The notes: a model not told the origin generated them from the sequence alone. A stretch of DNA of 64,000 nt from Erpetoichthys calabaricus (GCF_900747795.2 NC_041407.2:26009379-26073378), one strand, 5' to 3'. Positions 37,801 through 46,891 are shown, numbered from the stretch's first letter. Numbers and translations: made by a program.

Positions 37801-39120
37801 CATTTGACAGATTATTAGAACACTTAGGTTGTCACAGATATTCCTCCAGTAAGTACTTTTATACAGTATGGCTCTTGAAATCCAGACAGTGTTGATGACT
37901 TTCAAGGGGACTGAACTCTTTTGCAAGGCACTGTGTCCTTTTCCTTACATCTGACTTGTGTTCTCTCATCAGAGCCTTGCTGAGTTGCCGCAGCTCTTGG
38001 GAGTGGAGGATGATCAAAATTTTCAGAAAGAAGTATCACTCAAAATTCTGGTGTACAAGGCTTGTCGGTAGGTTATCCCAAGCAGCAGCCTTGTCTTAGA
38101 TGGTTGGTGTGATAATATAAGGGGCAGTGGTGACCAGGTAAATGTAACCAACACAAGGCTGTGTCGTTCTCTAGGTGCTTTTTCATTGCTCAATCCTATG
38201 TAATGGTGAAGAAGTGGAGTGAAGCACTGGTTTTGTATGAGCGAGTTCTAAAGTATGCCCAGGAAGTTCAGGCCTCCGCTTCAGACAGCACTCTCAAGGT
38301 AAATCCTTTTTCCTTTGCTTCCTTTTCTATCCAGTCTGATTCCAGATGTCTGCTACTTTTTAAAATATTACCACATTTCTTTTTCTTCCCTTCCTGCTCC
38401 AGATTTCTTTCACTTTTTAAAACATGGTTCACTCACTTCCTTTTCTATTCTCCTTGGTCAAGATCTCTGTCTCTATTTTTTTTTTATTTCTCTTCTGTAT
38501 CTGTAGGACCTTCCAGATGTACAGGAGCTCATATCTAAAGTGAATGCCGAGAAATACTCTTTACAAGCTGCTGCCATTCTGGGTGAGAATTTGTTGAAAA
38601 TCCCAAGTTTGGTAGTCATGATTACCTTCTAGTGACGTATTTGGCTCTGAAGGCTTTCTATACAAATTTTAATGTTTTTTTTTTCCCCTCAATATGATGT
38701 TTGATGTGTGTGGTGTTGTGTTTTTTTTTTAATTTATTTATATAAAGACACTGATGATGCTGCTGAGGTGCCGTTGCTGACACAGGTTAAAGACACAAAG
38801 GTAAAGTCCTGTTCTTGGCATTGTCTGAGCTTGGGATCTTAGAAGAAGGGTTATGTTTACCTGAGTCAACATTACTTCTCACTTCCCCACAGCCCCTGTG
38901 TGACCGTCTGGATGTGTTCCGCCTGGACCCCACCCTACTGGGGAAACAACCTAATCTTGTGCCATTTCCACCAGACTTTCAGCCTGTTCCCTGTAAACCG
39001 CTCTTTTTTGATCTGGCCTTGAATCATGTCACCTTTCCACCACTTGATGACAAGGTGGAACAAAAAGGAAAGGGTGGAGTAACTGGCTTCATCAAGGGCT
39101 TCTTTGGCTTTGGAAGCTAA
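10890..39120 (+). CDS. SRP68: SRP68, signal recognition particle subunit, complete, 16 coding exons
   Basis: SRP68 binds the S domain of 7SL RNA and pairs with SRP72 in the particle that targets nascent secretory proteins to the ER. Exons seen: 10890-10977, 14673-14739, 14830-14943, 25912-26107, 29556-29638, 33867-33976, 34844-34923, 35018-35158, 36032-36130, 36256-36320, 36407-36560, 37973-38067, 38175-38298, 38507-38582, 38748-38800, 38893-39120. They total 1773 bp (590 codons plus TAA), all phases fit and all introns are GT-AG. Peptides match the vertebrate family throughout: [20 protein letters not shown] (exon 2), [17 protein letters not shown] (4), [16 protein letters not shown] (6/7), [11 protein letters not shown] (8), [14 protein letters not shown] (11), [18 protein letters not shown] (13), [12 protein letters not shown] (16). 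The N-terminal helical region binds RNA in the family; the C-terminal part binds SRP72. The start is the ATG giving MAAEKDSK, as in mammals. The product is shorter than the 627-aa human protein mainly because the glycine-rich N-terminal stretch is absent. The exon 4 donor (GTTGGT) and the exon 15 acceptor (ATAAAG) are weak but keep phase. Confidence 0.97.
11573..11616 (+). repeat. LINE 3' tail fragment
   Basis: GTGAATTTCCCCTTGGGATT followed by AATAAAGTATCTATC is a common fish LINE 3' terminus. The same tail is at 25425 on this strand and at 19825 and 34047 in reverse. Confidence 0.7.
11640..12592 (+). mobile_element. Decayed Tc1/mariner transposon in SRP68 intron 1
   Basis: The order of sequence follows a widespread fish Tc1-type element: TCTAATCAGCCGAT near the start, then a transposase C-terminus. 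That C-terminus reads [30 protein letters not shown] (around the second catalytic Asp) and MNVQLTNL. The middle of the gene is deleted and frames are broken. No intact terminal repeat was found. Confidence 0.85.
13286..14052 (-). mobile_element. Internally deleted Tc1/mariner-superfamily transposon
   Basis: TA target sites at 13286-13287 and 14051-14052 enclose 13288-14050. The ends are inverted (CAGGACGGGG left, CAGGGTGGGG right in reverse). The minus-strand frame 13428-13850 (140 aa) reads an N-terminal [17 protein letters not shown] part, then jumps to [29 protein letters not shown] and a C-terminal helix. The catalytic middle is missing, so it is a non-autonomous copy. It lies antisense in SRP68 intron 1. 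Confidence 0.85.
14944..16093. other. SRP68 intron 3, left part; nothing recognised
   Basis: No coding sequence, RNA gene or transposon end was seen here apart from poly-T runs at 16039-16070. Confidence 0.5.
16094..19473 (-). mobile_element. Rex3 LINE (RTE clade), end to end, with 10-bp target duplication
   Basis: The element 16104-19463 (3.36 kb, minus strand) is flanked by TTAAAGAATT at 16094-16103 and 19464-19473. Read from its 5' end it has an untranslated start, an AP-endonuclease domain ([39 protein letters not shown]), a linker, and reverse transcriptase. It ends in a (GGAT)n tail. The segment at 17014-17034 and the one at 17460-17480 agree with the published Rex3 PCR primer sites as I remember them. 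The single frame is split into at least four pieces by frameshifts, so it is dead, but the long polymerase frame suggests a fairly young copy. It sits antisense in SRP68 intron 3. Confidence 0.95.
16355..17893 (-). CDS. Rex3 reverse transcriptase, largest intact piece (512 aa)
   Basis: This frame covers most of the Rex3 polymerase. Motifs seen: [38 protein letters not shown] (catalytic Asp), [24 protein letters not shown] (the catalytic Asp pair), [12 protein letters not shown]. The C-terminus continues in another frame at 16134-16370 ([20 protein letters not shown]), so a frameshift near 16360 ended this protein. The endonuclease lies upstream in separate frames (17764-18159, 18206-18673, 18585-19304). 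No function is expected. Confidence 0.85.
   Translation of the reverse strand: MGGVWGGHGERLSDGFEEILVHRLRKGKQCSVNTVYGGDGALLTSTRDVVGRWEEYFEDLLNPNNMPSNEEAEPGDSEVSSPISGTEVTEVVKKLLGGRAPGVDEIRPEFLKALDVVGLSWLTRLCNIAWTSGTVPLDWQTGVVVPLFKKGDRRVCSNYRGITLLSLPGKVYSGVLERRVRRIVEPQIQEEQCGFRPGRGTVDQLYTLSRVLEGAWEFAQPVYMCFVDLEKAFDRVPRGILWGVLREYGVPAPLIRAVRSLYDWCQSLVRIAGSKSIPFPLRVGLRQGCPLSPILFITFMDRISRRSQGVERVRFGGLRIWSLLFADDVVLFASSGRDLQLSLDRFAAECEAAGMRISTSKSETMVLSRKRVECPLRVGSEILPQVEEFKYLGVLFTTEGRMEREIDRRIGAASTVMRALHRSVVVKKELSRKAKLSIYQSIYVPTLTYSHELWVVTERTRSRIQAAEMSFLRRVSGLSLKDRVRSSVIWEGLRVEPLLLRIERSQMRWLGI
19824..19872 (-). repeat. LINE 3' tail fragment
   Basis: AGATAGATACTTTATTAATC followed by CCAAGGGAAAATTCAC is the reverse of the tail at 11573. 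Confidence 0.7.
20361..23240 (-). mobile_element. BovB-like RTE LINE, end to end, with 12-bp target duplication
   Basis: The element 20373-23228 (2.86 kb, minus strand) is flanked by ACCTTACACCTT at 20361-20372 and 23229-23240. From its 5' end it has an ATHSSIFA-like leader piece, then endonuclease pieces ([29 protein letters not shown]), and a linker frame at 21967-22236 ([32 protein letters not shown]). Reverse transcriptase follows at 21083-21268 ([20 protein letters not shown]). A C-terminal frame at 20430-20723 reads [26 protein letters not shown] and [12 protein letters not shown]. These match the BovB/RTE proteins of ruminants and squamates as I recall them. The frame is broken many times, so it is older than the Rex3 next door. 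Confidence 0.88.
23241..25410. other. SRP68 intron 3, right part; nothing recognised
   Basis: AT-rich with no transposon end, coding exon or RNA gene that I can support. Confidence 0.45.
25420..25490 (+). repeat. LINE 3' tail with (TCTG)n microsatellite
   Basis: TGTGAATTTCCCATTGGGAT followed by TAATAAAGTATC runs into TCTATC and about eight TCTG units. It is a 3'-end-only LINE insertion whose tail has expanded. Confidence 0.75.
26515..26965 (-). repeat. LINE 3' end with polymerase C-terminus
   Basis: The minus-strand frame 26678-26935 reads [10 protein letters not shown], then [19 protein letters not shown] and [15 protein letters not shown]. This is the C-terminus typical of CR1/L2/Rex1-group reverse transcriptases. 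The 3' sequence TTTATTGCCATACT follows at about 26530. It is 5'-truncated, in SRP68 intron 4. Confidence 0.75.
26966..28300. other. SRP68 intron 4, nothing recognised
   Basis: No feature beyond short A and T runs was seen in this part of the intron. Confidence 0.4.
28301..29161. mobile_element. TA-flanked MITE carrying a minisatellite
   Basis: Inverted ends CAGTGGAACCTCGGTTCA (from 28303) and its complement (to 29159) are flanked by TA on both sides (28301-28302, 29160-29161). This suggests the Tc1/mariner superfamily. The arms share further inverted blocks (GGTCGTAAACTGATTT / GGTCGTAAACCGATTT). No transposase is present. Long open frames on both strands come from the internal simple repeat. 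Confidence 0.85.
28825..28985. repeat. Four-unit minisatellite inside the MITE
   Basis: Units of about 32-50 bases each begin CGCTGCCTGTGTGTG and end in a CTCTCTCT run, at about 28825, 28863, 28898 and 28930. TG and CT runs vary in length between units. Confidence 0.85.
30034..30173 (+). repeat. 5'-truncated (ATGG)n SINE with 11-bp target duplication
   Basis: The insert 30045-30162 carries only the 3' end (GGTGGGTTGGCACCC to GGAAACTGGATGGATG). GATAATCTGCT at 30034-30044 and 30163-30173 flanks it. Confidence 0.92.
30880..32790 (-). mobile_element. hAT transposon fossil in SRP68 intron 5
   Basis: GGGCCCTATGAAATC near 30893 and its reverse (ATCATAGGGCCCT near 32775) look like inverted ends. 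Minus-strand frame 32175-32444 reads [20 protein letters not shown] with KTHLKNKEK, a BED-type zinc-finger-like start as in CGBP1/hAT proteins. Frames 31079-31436 include [12 protein letters not shown] nearby and [17 protein letters not shown], matching hAT catalytic-core style. Several frames are broken. An 8-bp target duplication was not convincing. Confidence 0.65.
32800..33860. other. SRP68 intron 5, right part; nothing recognised
   Basis: AT-rich intron sequence without a supported feature. Confidence 0.4.
34009..34095 (-). repeat. LINE 3' tail fragment beside a poly-T run
   Basis: AGATAGATAGATACTTTATT followed by AATCCCAGGGGGAAATTCAC is the reverse of the tail at 11573. A T-run of about 20 bases precedes it at 34010-34031. 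Confidence 0.7.
35159..36031. other. SRP68 intron 8; no repeat recognised
   Basis: An 870-bp intron of higher GC than its neighbours, including 35440-35740. No snoRNA boxes, exon or repeat could be supported. Confidence 0.4.
36582..37935. mobile_element. Tc1/mariner-type element in SRP68 intron 11
   Basis: The ends are inverted over about 33 bases: CAGTGCCTTGGAAAGG from 36584 and the complement of CAGTGCCTTGCAAAAG ending at 37933. The left flank is TA; the right flank is TG, probably a mutated TA. The interior carries a block (GCCACAATAACAGCCTTAAG) shared by fish Tc1-type elements. No transposase frame survives. Confidence 0.8.
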
Positions 39121-39664
39121 AACCCCAGTGGCCTTTGACCTCCAAGGATGATAGAGCAGCTCTTGTGCACTGGAACACTTATTTCTTTGGACTGAGTGCA
39201 GTGCTGATTCTTTTCCTATCCAGTTTTTGCCATCATGAATTACCAGACATGGAAAATTAAACCACATTTAACCTTTCTAGTTCTTTGGACCAGAAACTTA
39301 CATTTGTGTACATAGCCTACACTTGGGGCTGCTGTGTGTTTGATTGATTTCACTGTCTAGTTAACCTCAAAACGGTTCACTTAACCATTTCTAATGATGG
39401 AGAGAGTGAGAAACAAATGGCTGTGCGAGATGTTTTCGACGCATTCCTTTGTAAGGACCGCTCAGAATGGTGGCCAGAAGGTTTTCTTTCCATATCCAAA
39501 TTGCTATATTTGTCCTGATCTTTACCCAGTTTCCTGCCTTCTGTTGTAATTAGAATGCAATAAGTTGTCACTTTTTAAAAGGGGAGTGAAAATATGATGC
39601 GTATGGGTTTAAAGTTCGGGACATTTGATCTCTGGATGCGTCGAGGAAAACACTCTTGATGCTA

Positions 39665-39670
39665 AATAAA
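39665..39670 (+). terminator. Probable SRP68 poly(A) signal
   Basis: AATAAA lies about 545 bases after the SRP68 stop and is followed by a GT-rich stretch (TGTATTGTGACGCTTGTTT). It is the first canonical signal after the stop codon. The 3' UTR would therefore be about 39121-39690, with no recognised repeat in it. Confidence 0.6.
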
Positions 39671-40505
39671 CTGTATTGTGACGCTTGTTTCTGTAATAAC
39701 TCCAGAGATGTGTTTAAGGTATTTGGTGATATAAAACTGACTTTGTGAGTGTGGTTATGTGCATTATTGAGCACTTAGATGGAATGAAGCAGAGGTGGTT
39801 GCTGTCTTGAACCCAATATTCTTACTGTGCCTCTTGACCATGAATCGGATTACATGAATACAAGACAGTTACGCTAAAGAGAAATAGTACCTGAACTGTC
39901 TTGCCAGGTTAATCATTGGATAGATGGAAGGTTTGGTTACATTTGAAATTTTAAATTGAAGTTGGTATGAATCATACCCATCTATGCCACCACACCAGTT
40001 GACTTGATTTGTTCAGTGCAGCTAACGGCCCTAGCATCTGCTAAATCTTTCATTTGTATGTATGTGAGCTAGTTTTCTAATGATTTAGTAATGCAGTGAT
40101 ACTATAGTTAATATGGATTGGGATAATTTGTATTATCAGCATTAGGGATGAAACAAGAATCCGATACTTTGGTACCCAAACCAATACAAAAGTTCTGAAA
40201 ACACAATGATACTCGCTTTTCTATAGTATCAGTAGCAAGTCCCGAGTGAAAGTCAGTACTGCACTCAACACGTGATTGTAAGTGGATGTCACAGTAATGC
40301 CTGAAGAAAACGCGAGTAAAAACTACAAACAAAAAGGGCTCACAGTGGTAACGGTGATGATACAGCACTGCATCCACACAGGTCAAGAGAAGGAAAACCG
40401 CTGAACTCATCTGTGGAAATGCTTTGTGTTTGAAGCAGGAGAATTTCACCACCTGATGGCAGGATTTGGGGAGTCATGCTTATGTAAATTTAAAAATAAA
40501 AAAAA

Positions 40506-40653
40506 GACACTTCTGCAGTGGGTTGGCACCCTGCCTGGGATTGGTTCCTGCCTTGTGCCCTGTGTTGGCTGGGATTGGCTCCAGCAGACCCCCGTGACCC
40601 TGTGTTCGGATTCAGCGGGTTGGAAAATGGATGAATGGATGGATTTGACACTT
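40506..40653 (+). repeat. 5'-truncated (ATGG)n SINE, 7-bp target duplication
   Basis: The 3' end only (40513-40646), from CAGTGGGTTGGCACCC to the ATGG tail, is flanked by GACACTT at 40506-40512 and 40647-40653. It is nested in the hAT-like element. Confidence 0.88.
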
Positions 40654-40762
40654 TTCGCCCATTATGGAGCTAGTCCAGAAATAGCTTTGGGCGTGCTTTA
40701 AAAGAGTGAGGTGATGTGAGTTTTAATCACTGAATTTGAAGTGTCCCGAAGTTGTTAGAGGT

Positions 40763-40910
40763 GACAGAATTACCCATCCATTATCCAACCTGCTATATCC
40801 TAACTACAGGGCCACGGGGGTCAACTGGAGCCAATCCCAGTCAACACAGGGTGCAAGGCAGGAAACAAACCCCGGCCAGGGTGCCAGCCCACCCCAGGGC
40901 GACAGAATTA
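40763..40910 (-). repeat. 5'-truncated (ATGG)n SINE, minus strand, 10-bp target duplication
   Basis: The insert 40773-40900 is the reverse of the SINE 3' end. GACAGAATTA flanks it at 40763-40772 and 40901-40910. It is more diverged than the copy at 40513 and also nested in the hAT-like element. Confidence 0.88.
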
Positions 40911-42579
40911 TGACAAGGTGAATTGCTTTTTAATATCATGTCTTACACAGACCCTAAAAAGGAACAGTGTCTTTGCATTGCTTCTCTGATTACATTAAAC
41001 TCATTTACATAAACATTCATTTTGAAACCGGTTTATACAGTACGGGGTCACTGGGACTGTGCAAAATAGAAGTACTTGGCATTGGTAAATACAAACATGC
41101 AAACTCTTAAATTTGCATTATTTTTCGGTTTTTGAAGCCAAGCCAATGTTCAGGAGTATAACCCCTAAAATGTCACAGAATGCAGTGAAAACACATACTT
41201 TATGTCCTGTCTTTGAAAGGTTTGACAAATGTAATGCAGTCTAGCAGTTCGTGTTCTAATTCTGGGTTAGTATGCACACTCGGCTACAGCAAAGTTGTTT
41301 TAGTCATATGAGCTACTTTAGAAATGGCACAACAAAGGGGGGTGGGGGTGTAGGAGTTCTGAAACAATCCATTCATGTTGAAACAAGTTTCATACAGGAA
41401 TTTAAAGTTTGGATAAATATTAAATAAAATAAAAGGAAAGCACCAAAAAATTCATTTGACTACATTAAGTGTAATTTTTTTTTTTTTTAAACCAGTTAAT
41501 GCAAAAATAAATCTTAGGATTTGGAACATTTGCTGTTGTAAGATTTCTAACAGAGGAGTTCACTTTTTAAAGTATCTTGTTATAAAAACAAGATCTTGCT
41601 AAAATATCCTAAATTATCTTGAAATTCACCAGTTCAAAAGTAGATTAGATTGAACGCTTTTATTTGGCCCCAGGGGTAAGTTGGGCTTTTTACAGAAGCT
41701 CTTTCAATAAATACATACATAAATGGGTAGATAAATAACTAAGCAAACTAACAAGCAAATTATACATACACACTTCTCCACACTCCACTCTTGAAACCTC
41801 TGTCCAGCTTTGATGAAGAAAATTGACATCTTCTATGGGCGTCTGTCTGCACATATTTCGTCGGCAGTGGTCTCAGCTGCTGCTCTCAGAACCTGATTGT
41901 GGTGCCACCAGCAGCGACTTTTTGCCTTTGAGCAGCTACTGAGCAGATGTTCCTACAATCCTCATCCCTAGCACAGCAGACATGATGTGGTGCTGCTCTT
42001 CCCCCAGGTATGGAGGGTTGTGGGGTATCGTAGGATGTTGTAAACAGCTTGAGTAAGGAACTGCACTTCGTGAAAGAACTTTTAATAAAAATCCACTGAA
42101 TAGGATTTCTGTTTTTGCAGTGGTATCGAGTATTGTGAAATTTCGCTGGAATTGGTACCAAATATGAAAACTGATATTGTGACTTCCCTAGTCAGCATAG
42201 TTGTGTAGTTCAGCACTGTCAGTCACTGCTCATGAATTTTTCTAAGTGGGAGGATATGTAATGAGACATTTTACAGGGTCATTCACAAAGATATTTGTCA
42301 TAGACAATTCATTATTTTATTTCTTCTGGATTATTATGACACTAGAAAACAGCAGATGTTAGAGTTCCGAACGTTCTATTTACAAAAAAGTGAAGACATT
42401 TGAATGTCTGTAAAGTAAAAAACGACATCTCATCTTTCCAATTAAAACAGCATATTTATAGGTCTGCAGCCTAGTGCTTGGTGAAGGTGTGCATGATCAA
42501 TGACATGTAGGTTAAACCAAAGTGACAAACTGAAACAGAAACCGCTATGGGGAGGGCATAAAACTGGACAAGGGGCAAC

Positions 42580-43590
42580 CAGACTGGAGAGGTGAGCTAG
42601 AGGTAAATGTGTAGGTTTGACCTGCAAATCTTACACTATGGCAAAAGTGAGCATAGTGACAACACACAAGGTGGTTGTCCTGCGTCATCAAAGGCACTCC
42701 CAAACAGAACTGTCGTGAGATATGCCATCCAAGCTGCTCTGCATGAGCACATATTAATGAGTAAAATTGACGATCCAGAAACAAAGAGGCCAGCCACAGA
42801 AACTGAGTGCAGCAAATGAGGAATACATCGGGTTTATTTGCTTTCAAAATCAGAAAATGTCCAGAACTGCTATCCGCTCAGAAGAGACAGAATCCACTAG
42901 GACATCTTCTACAGTCTGGGAAAGTCTTCTCAGAAGTGGTCTTCACAGAAGAATTAATGACCAAATGACTTGGCTACACATGAAAATGAAAGGACTGGGA
43001 TGGAAAAAAATGGCAGCAGGTGCTGTGGACTGGTGATTCATAATTTGAAATGTTCAGCTCTTGCTGGGACTGCAGAATAGTACATGAATGAATGTCTGGT
43101 GGTAACAGTGAAACATGGTGGAGGTTCAATGCAAGTTTGGGGCCACATTTCTACAAACCTGAGACGTACTGGCAAATTATCATCCATCATGCAGCGCCAC
43201 TTGGGAGGCGTCTGATTTGTCCTAATTTTATTATGCAGCATGATGCACACACAGCCAGCATCTGAATCTGTCTGCAGCATAAACAGATGGTGTACACCAA
43301 GAGCCCTTATCTCCTCATCACCGAGCCACTCTGCAATAGAACTGTGACAAGTTCTCCAAGAGGCTTGGGACAGTCAACCATGCGAGGACTTTCAGAAAGT
43401 GCATGACACTGGATGAAAGACAAGGAAAAAGGGTGGTCACACCAAACACTGATCTGATTTGTTTTTATTTGTTTACTGCACTTTCTAGGAACTTTATTGA
43501 TTCATAAAAAACTGTTCGTGGTGTAACTGTTCCTGCTTACTTCACTTTTTTCACAAGTGTCCCAGACTTTTGCACAGTACTGGATATTGG
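42580..43590 (+). mobile_element. Tc1 transposon fossil
   Basis: The plus strand reads MAKVSIVTTHKVVVLRHQ near 42638, later RTAIRSEETESTR, and near 43110 KHGGGSMQVWGHIS. These are the start, DNA-binding part and core of a Tc1-type transposase. The right end AGACTTTTGCACAGTACTG at about 43566 is a Tc1-style terminal repeat; the left repeat was not found. Frames are broken repeatedly. Confidence 0.8.
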
Positions 43591-43884
43591 ACCAGAATTG
43601 GTTTAGTGTTACTCCAGATGGACACACTAATTTTGAGCATTTATTTTCCTCACTTTCAGTAACATTACACATTGTGAATTTTGCAGTAGTTAACGTGCTG
43701 AGCTGGACTGACATGAATGTCTTGACATGTATGTCCTTGACAACCTGTTCCATCAACTCCAGGGGAAATCTCAGGTCTCTAGTTTACGTGAGGCCTACCC
43801 CTGTATCTTCTCTCAAAGGACCATAACTGGTAGCCTTCAGTGGGATATACCCAAGAGCCGTACTAAGTACAGTACACTACATGT

Positions 43885-44035
43885 CCTGACTACCTCAGCT
43901 GGCTCATTCTGAACTGAAGAGGCAGCATCTCCTTTCCAAGTTTCTCTCATATTGCTGTGCTCCTCAACCTAGTTATGAAGACAGAGCTGAGAAAATCTTA
44001 CAGGAACCTCATTTTGGATGCCTGTACTTTTGTAT
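43885..44035 (-). repeat. Old Rex3 3' fragment
   Basis: CTACCTCAGCTGGCTCATTC and then GCTGTGCTCCTCAACC..GAGCTGAGAAAATCTTAC follow the reverse of the Rex3 3' region at 16370-16500 in order, with heavy divergence. Confidence 0.5.
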
Positions 44036-44234
44036 GTTTTTTTTTAAATATTTTTTTGGTTGCACTGAGTAGTTAGGTCATCCTCATAACCTGGTTGAGC
44101 ACAGTCCACAAAAAAACACATGGAGGTGTCATTAGGATTTACCACTCCCAAGGTAAAGGATGAAGTATGAAATGCCAGTCGTGTGACAGGCAAGTGTGAG
44201 ATGAATACTGTTGTGCTAGGCTTTAGATGCTAAG

Positions 44235-45450
44235 GAGGGTTTTGGGACATGCAACGTAATTAACTTGACCGAGGAGGATCTGGAGCTTGTGCAGGATGTT
44301 GAAAAATATGCTCTAGAAATAGTTGAACTACACAGTGCGGCTTTTGAACCAGACTTCTTCATCAAGGGTGGTCTCTTTCCTGTTCTGAAGGTGCCCCTAC
44401 AGGAGAGGGTGTGGGACTACCCATGAGCCCCTACCTGTATGCTGTACACTTGAGTTATCAATGGATATCAGTGGATTTACGAACCTGTCTTTGTGTAACA
44501 TGCGTAGAAAATTGAAACCATTTTGTCTCAAACGGGGGGTGGGACTGCGTGGGGACCTAATCTAGGTCTTCAGAATTCTCAATGGCACCGATAAAGAAGA
44601 TCACATACTTGAGGACAGTGGTGGAAATTAAGGGGAAGTCAGGTATCCCTGCTTTACATCAAGAGTTGTGGGAATCTGGAACTGAGACATGGAGTTGAAG
44701 CAGAAACTTGGACAACCTTTAAGAAGATTCTGGACGAGATACTGTGACAGCTTAACTAATGATAAACAAACGGACTCGATTTTTATCATCTCCAGTCGTT
44801 TCTCAAATTTCTAATGTTGTTAGTGGATGAGAAGGTCACCTAAATACACTTATGAGTGAAAAACAGTTGACTGTGTATGTGTATGTATTGAGCAACTGTT
44901 CAGAATATTTCCTTTTATTAGACGAATCCTCTACCACACTGTGGTCCTTTTGGGAGACTTAATCACATGGAGAAAGACTGAGAAATCTGGAGTGATGTGA
45001 TTGGGAGAAATGACTGGGACAGAATATGAATAATGAGTTGTTACTGGCTTTCTGGATTGGTGTTGGGTTTGAACAGTCGATAACTATCTTTAAACACGAG
45101 GTTGGTCCTAAGTGCATCGGGAAGCAGAGAACCTTGGGACAGAGGTTTTGAACAGACTTTATAGCTCATCTAGGGCACTGGACTGTCAAGTAAAGAGATG
45201 CTGAGCTGTCAACTGATCACCACTTCACATTACCATTTGGTGGTGAGCTAACAGACAAATGGAGTGCACATTAGATAGACCTGGAAGTGGGTAGTGAAAA
45301 GTATGCAGGGAATGTTTAGAGGATCGCTGATTTCTGGAACGTCTAAAAGAACTTCTTGGACATTGCAGTAGAGGTCAGAGATGTGAGTCTGGATGGACTG
45401 TGTTCAAGTCATTAGTTGTGGAGGCAGCTGCAAGGAGTTGTCTTCAGAAG
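44235..45450 (+). mobile_element. Old Rex3 endonuclease region split by a CR1-like LINE
   Basis: 44240-44500 and 44875-45445 follow the Rex3 endonuclease coding region in order (for example GAAATAGTTG, GGTGGTCTCTTTCC, CTTTTGGGAGACTT, GAGCTGTCAACTGATCACCA). The best guide is the minus strand of 19000-18080. The middle is taken by an unrelated LINE end. Divergence is high and no frame is open, so this is a much older copy than the one at 16104. Confidence 0.6.
44503..44872 (+). repeat. CR1-like LINE 3' end nested in old Rex3
   Basis: TGGGGACCTAATCTAGGTCTTC, then AGTTGTGGGAATCTGGAACT and CTTTAAGAAGATTCTGGACG, is the 3' region of a CR1-type LINE family that I recall from fish and amphibian genomes. 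The Rex3 match resumes on both sides, and a degenerate TTTGTGTAACATG / TGTGTATGTGTATG may be the target duplication. Confidence 0.55.
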
Positions 45451-45454
45451 GGTG

Positions 45455-45990
45455 CCAAGGTGCCAGTCAGATTTGAAGGGACAATGGAAGGACACAAATA
45501 CCATGCAATATCGCAGGAGAACTTGTTCCAGCCTGCTCTGAACCTACAGCTTAGGAGAAGATTCATCTTTCAACAAGACAATGACCCTCAGCATAGGGCC
45601 AAAGTGACACAAGAATGGCTCAGAAACAGAAAGGTGAATGTTTTGGAATGGCCAAGCCAAAGCCCTGATCTTAACCTCTGTGGCACTGTTTGAAAACTGC
45701 TGTCCAGAGGAGCCATCCCACCAACCTACAGGGTCTCTCGAAAGAATGGGGAAGAATTCCTTGTGAACAACATTTAAAAGAAAATTAAAGAATGAAGGCT
45801 GTCACTGCAGCAAAAGGCTCCTCGACAGAATAAAAGTGTAGGTCTTGAATGCTTGTGCAGACCCTAACTCTGGAGTTTTTCTTTATTATTACAGCATAAG
45901 AGTTCACATTAAAGATGCTGAATGGATAAATATGTATACAAATCTTTTGTCATGCAGAAAAACATGATGACTTTCATGGGGATTGAATAC
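45455..45990 (+). mobile_element. Tc1 transposase C-terminus and right end
   Basis: Frame 45400-45693 reads RRRFIFQQDNDPQHRAKVTQ, then VLEWPSQSPDLNLCGTV, the catalytic-core motifs of Tc1 (QQDNDP and SPDLN). Further pieces run to about 45850. The end GGGGATTGAATACTTTGGCAC near 45978-46000 resembles a Tc1 terminal repeat. The 5' half is absent. Confidence 0.82.
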
Positions 45991-46034
45991 TTTGGCACGT
46001 TATTGTATCAATCTATATTATACCGTGCCTTCCA

Positions 46035-46105
<71 letters not shown>
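46035..46105. repeat. (TCTA)n microsatellite
   Basis: About 17 uninterrupted ATCT units, followed by TCTG units at 46127-46142. Encoded ILSY peptides are an artefact. Confidence 0.98.
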
Positions 46106-46449
46106 TATACAGTTCCTTTCTTATCTATCTGTCTGTCTGTCTTCACCCTTTTACCATGGTGGTCCCTTGCCCAGTTTTATTCCCTCTACACAGCCCACCA
46201 CTTTATTTCTAACTCCACATGATGTTATCAATCGTGAGCACTTTAATTGAGGCCCACCAAGATCTCATGTTGTTTTAACTATGAAGTGCTCTATTTCTAT
46301 GTTTCTTTCTTTAATGACATTCAAGTATCTTATTATATTGGTTCGCTTTTTTCAAGAAGAATGTTACAACTGTAAAATATGCCCTTTTCTGTTGGCACCC
46401 TAATCCAGAAGACAAAGTAACAATCCAAGTCAGGTATTTTGGTGAACTA

Positions 46450-46495
46450 TCTACAGTGCCTACCTAAGACTTTTGCACAGCACTGCACATTAATC
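46450..46495 (-). repeat. Orphan Tc1-type terminal repeat
   Basis: CAGTGCCTACCTAAGACTTT followed by TGCACAGCACTGCAC is a typical end of a fish Tc1 family and resembles the right end at 43566. No transposase was recognised beside it. Confidence 0.5.
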
Positions 46496-46891
46496 AGAAG
46501 ACACCTTTTTTGTCTTTTTTTGTTTTCTAGAAATGCAAGGTTCAGCGTGGGCCTACACAACCTGTTATGGTGAGGTTGTGCAATCCCAGGTGGAAAGCTG
46601 CCAGTTGACAGAAGAGTTAAAATGATAATAAGTTTACCTGACAAGTGACGAAGTCTGTCTTGTGGGATTGGATCTGTGACTCAGGTAGGGCACTTGGTTT
46701 TGGGAATTGTTTGATGTGTTGTTTCTGAATCAACTATGTGTTAGCTTTGGACACTCTGCCTTTGAGTTCTGTTTCCTTTGTGCATTGTGTTGTCTCATAT
46801 GGGGGAATATTTTGGACTAAATTAAATAAATAAGTAAATGCGCAAATAAATAAAAGGATGGCAAAATGTGACAAGAAATAAAGAAAAAGTG

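Larger units (their letters stand above)
40135..42198. mobile_element. hAT-like non-autonomous element with 8-bp target duplication and nested SINEs
   Basis: The element 40143-42190 begins TAGGGATG and ends CTTCCCTA. Its first and last 60-80 bases are imperfect inverted repeats (GATACTTTGGTACC / GGTACCAAATATG). Flanks ATCAGCAT (40135-40142) and GTCAGCAT (42191-42198) agree at 7 of 8 positions, the duplication size typical of hAT. Two SINE pieces sit inside it, in opposite orientations. No transposase frame was recognised. Confidence 0.72.
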
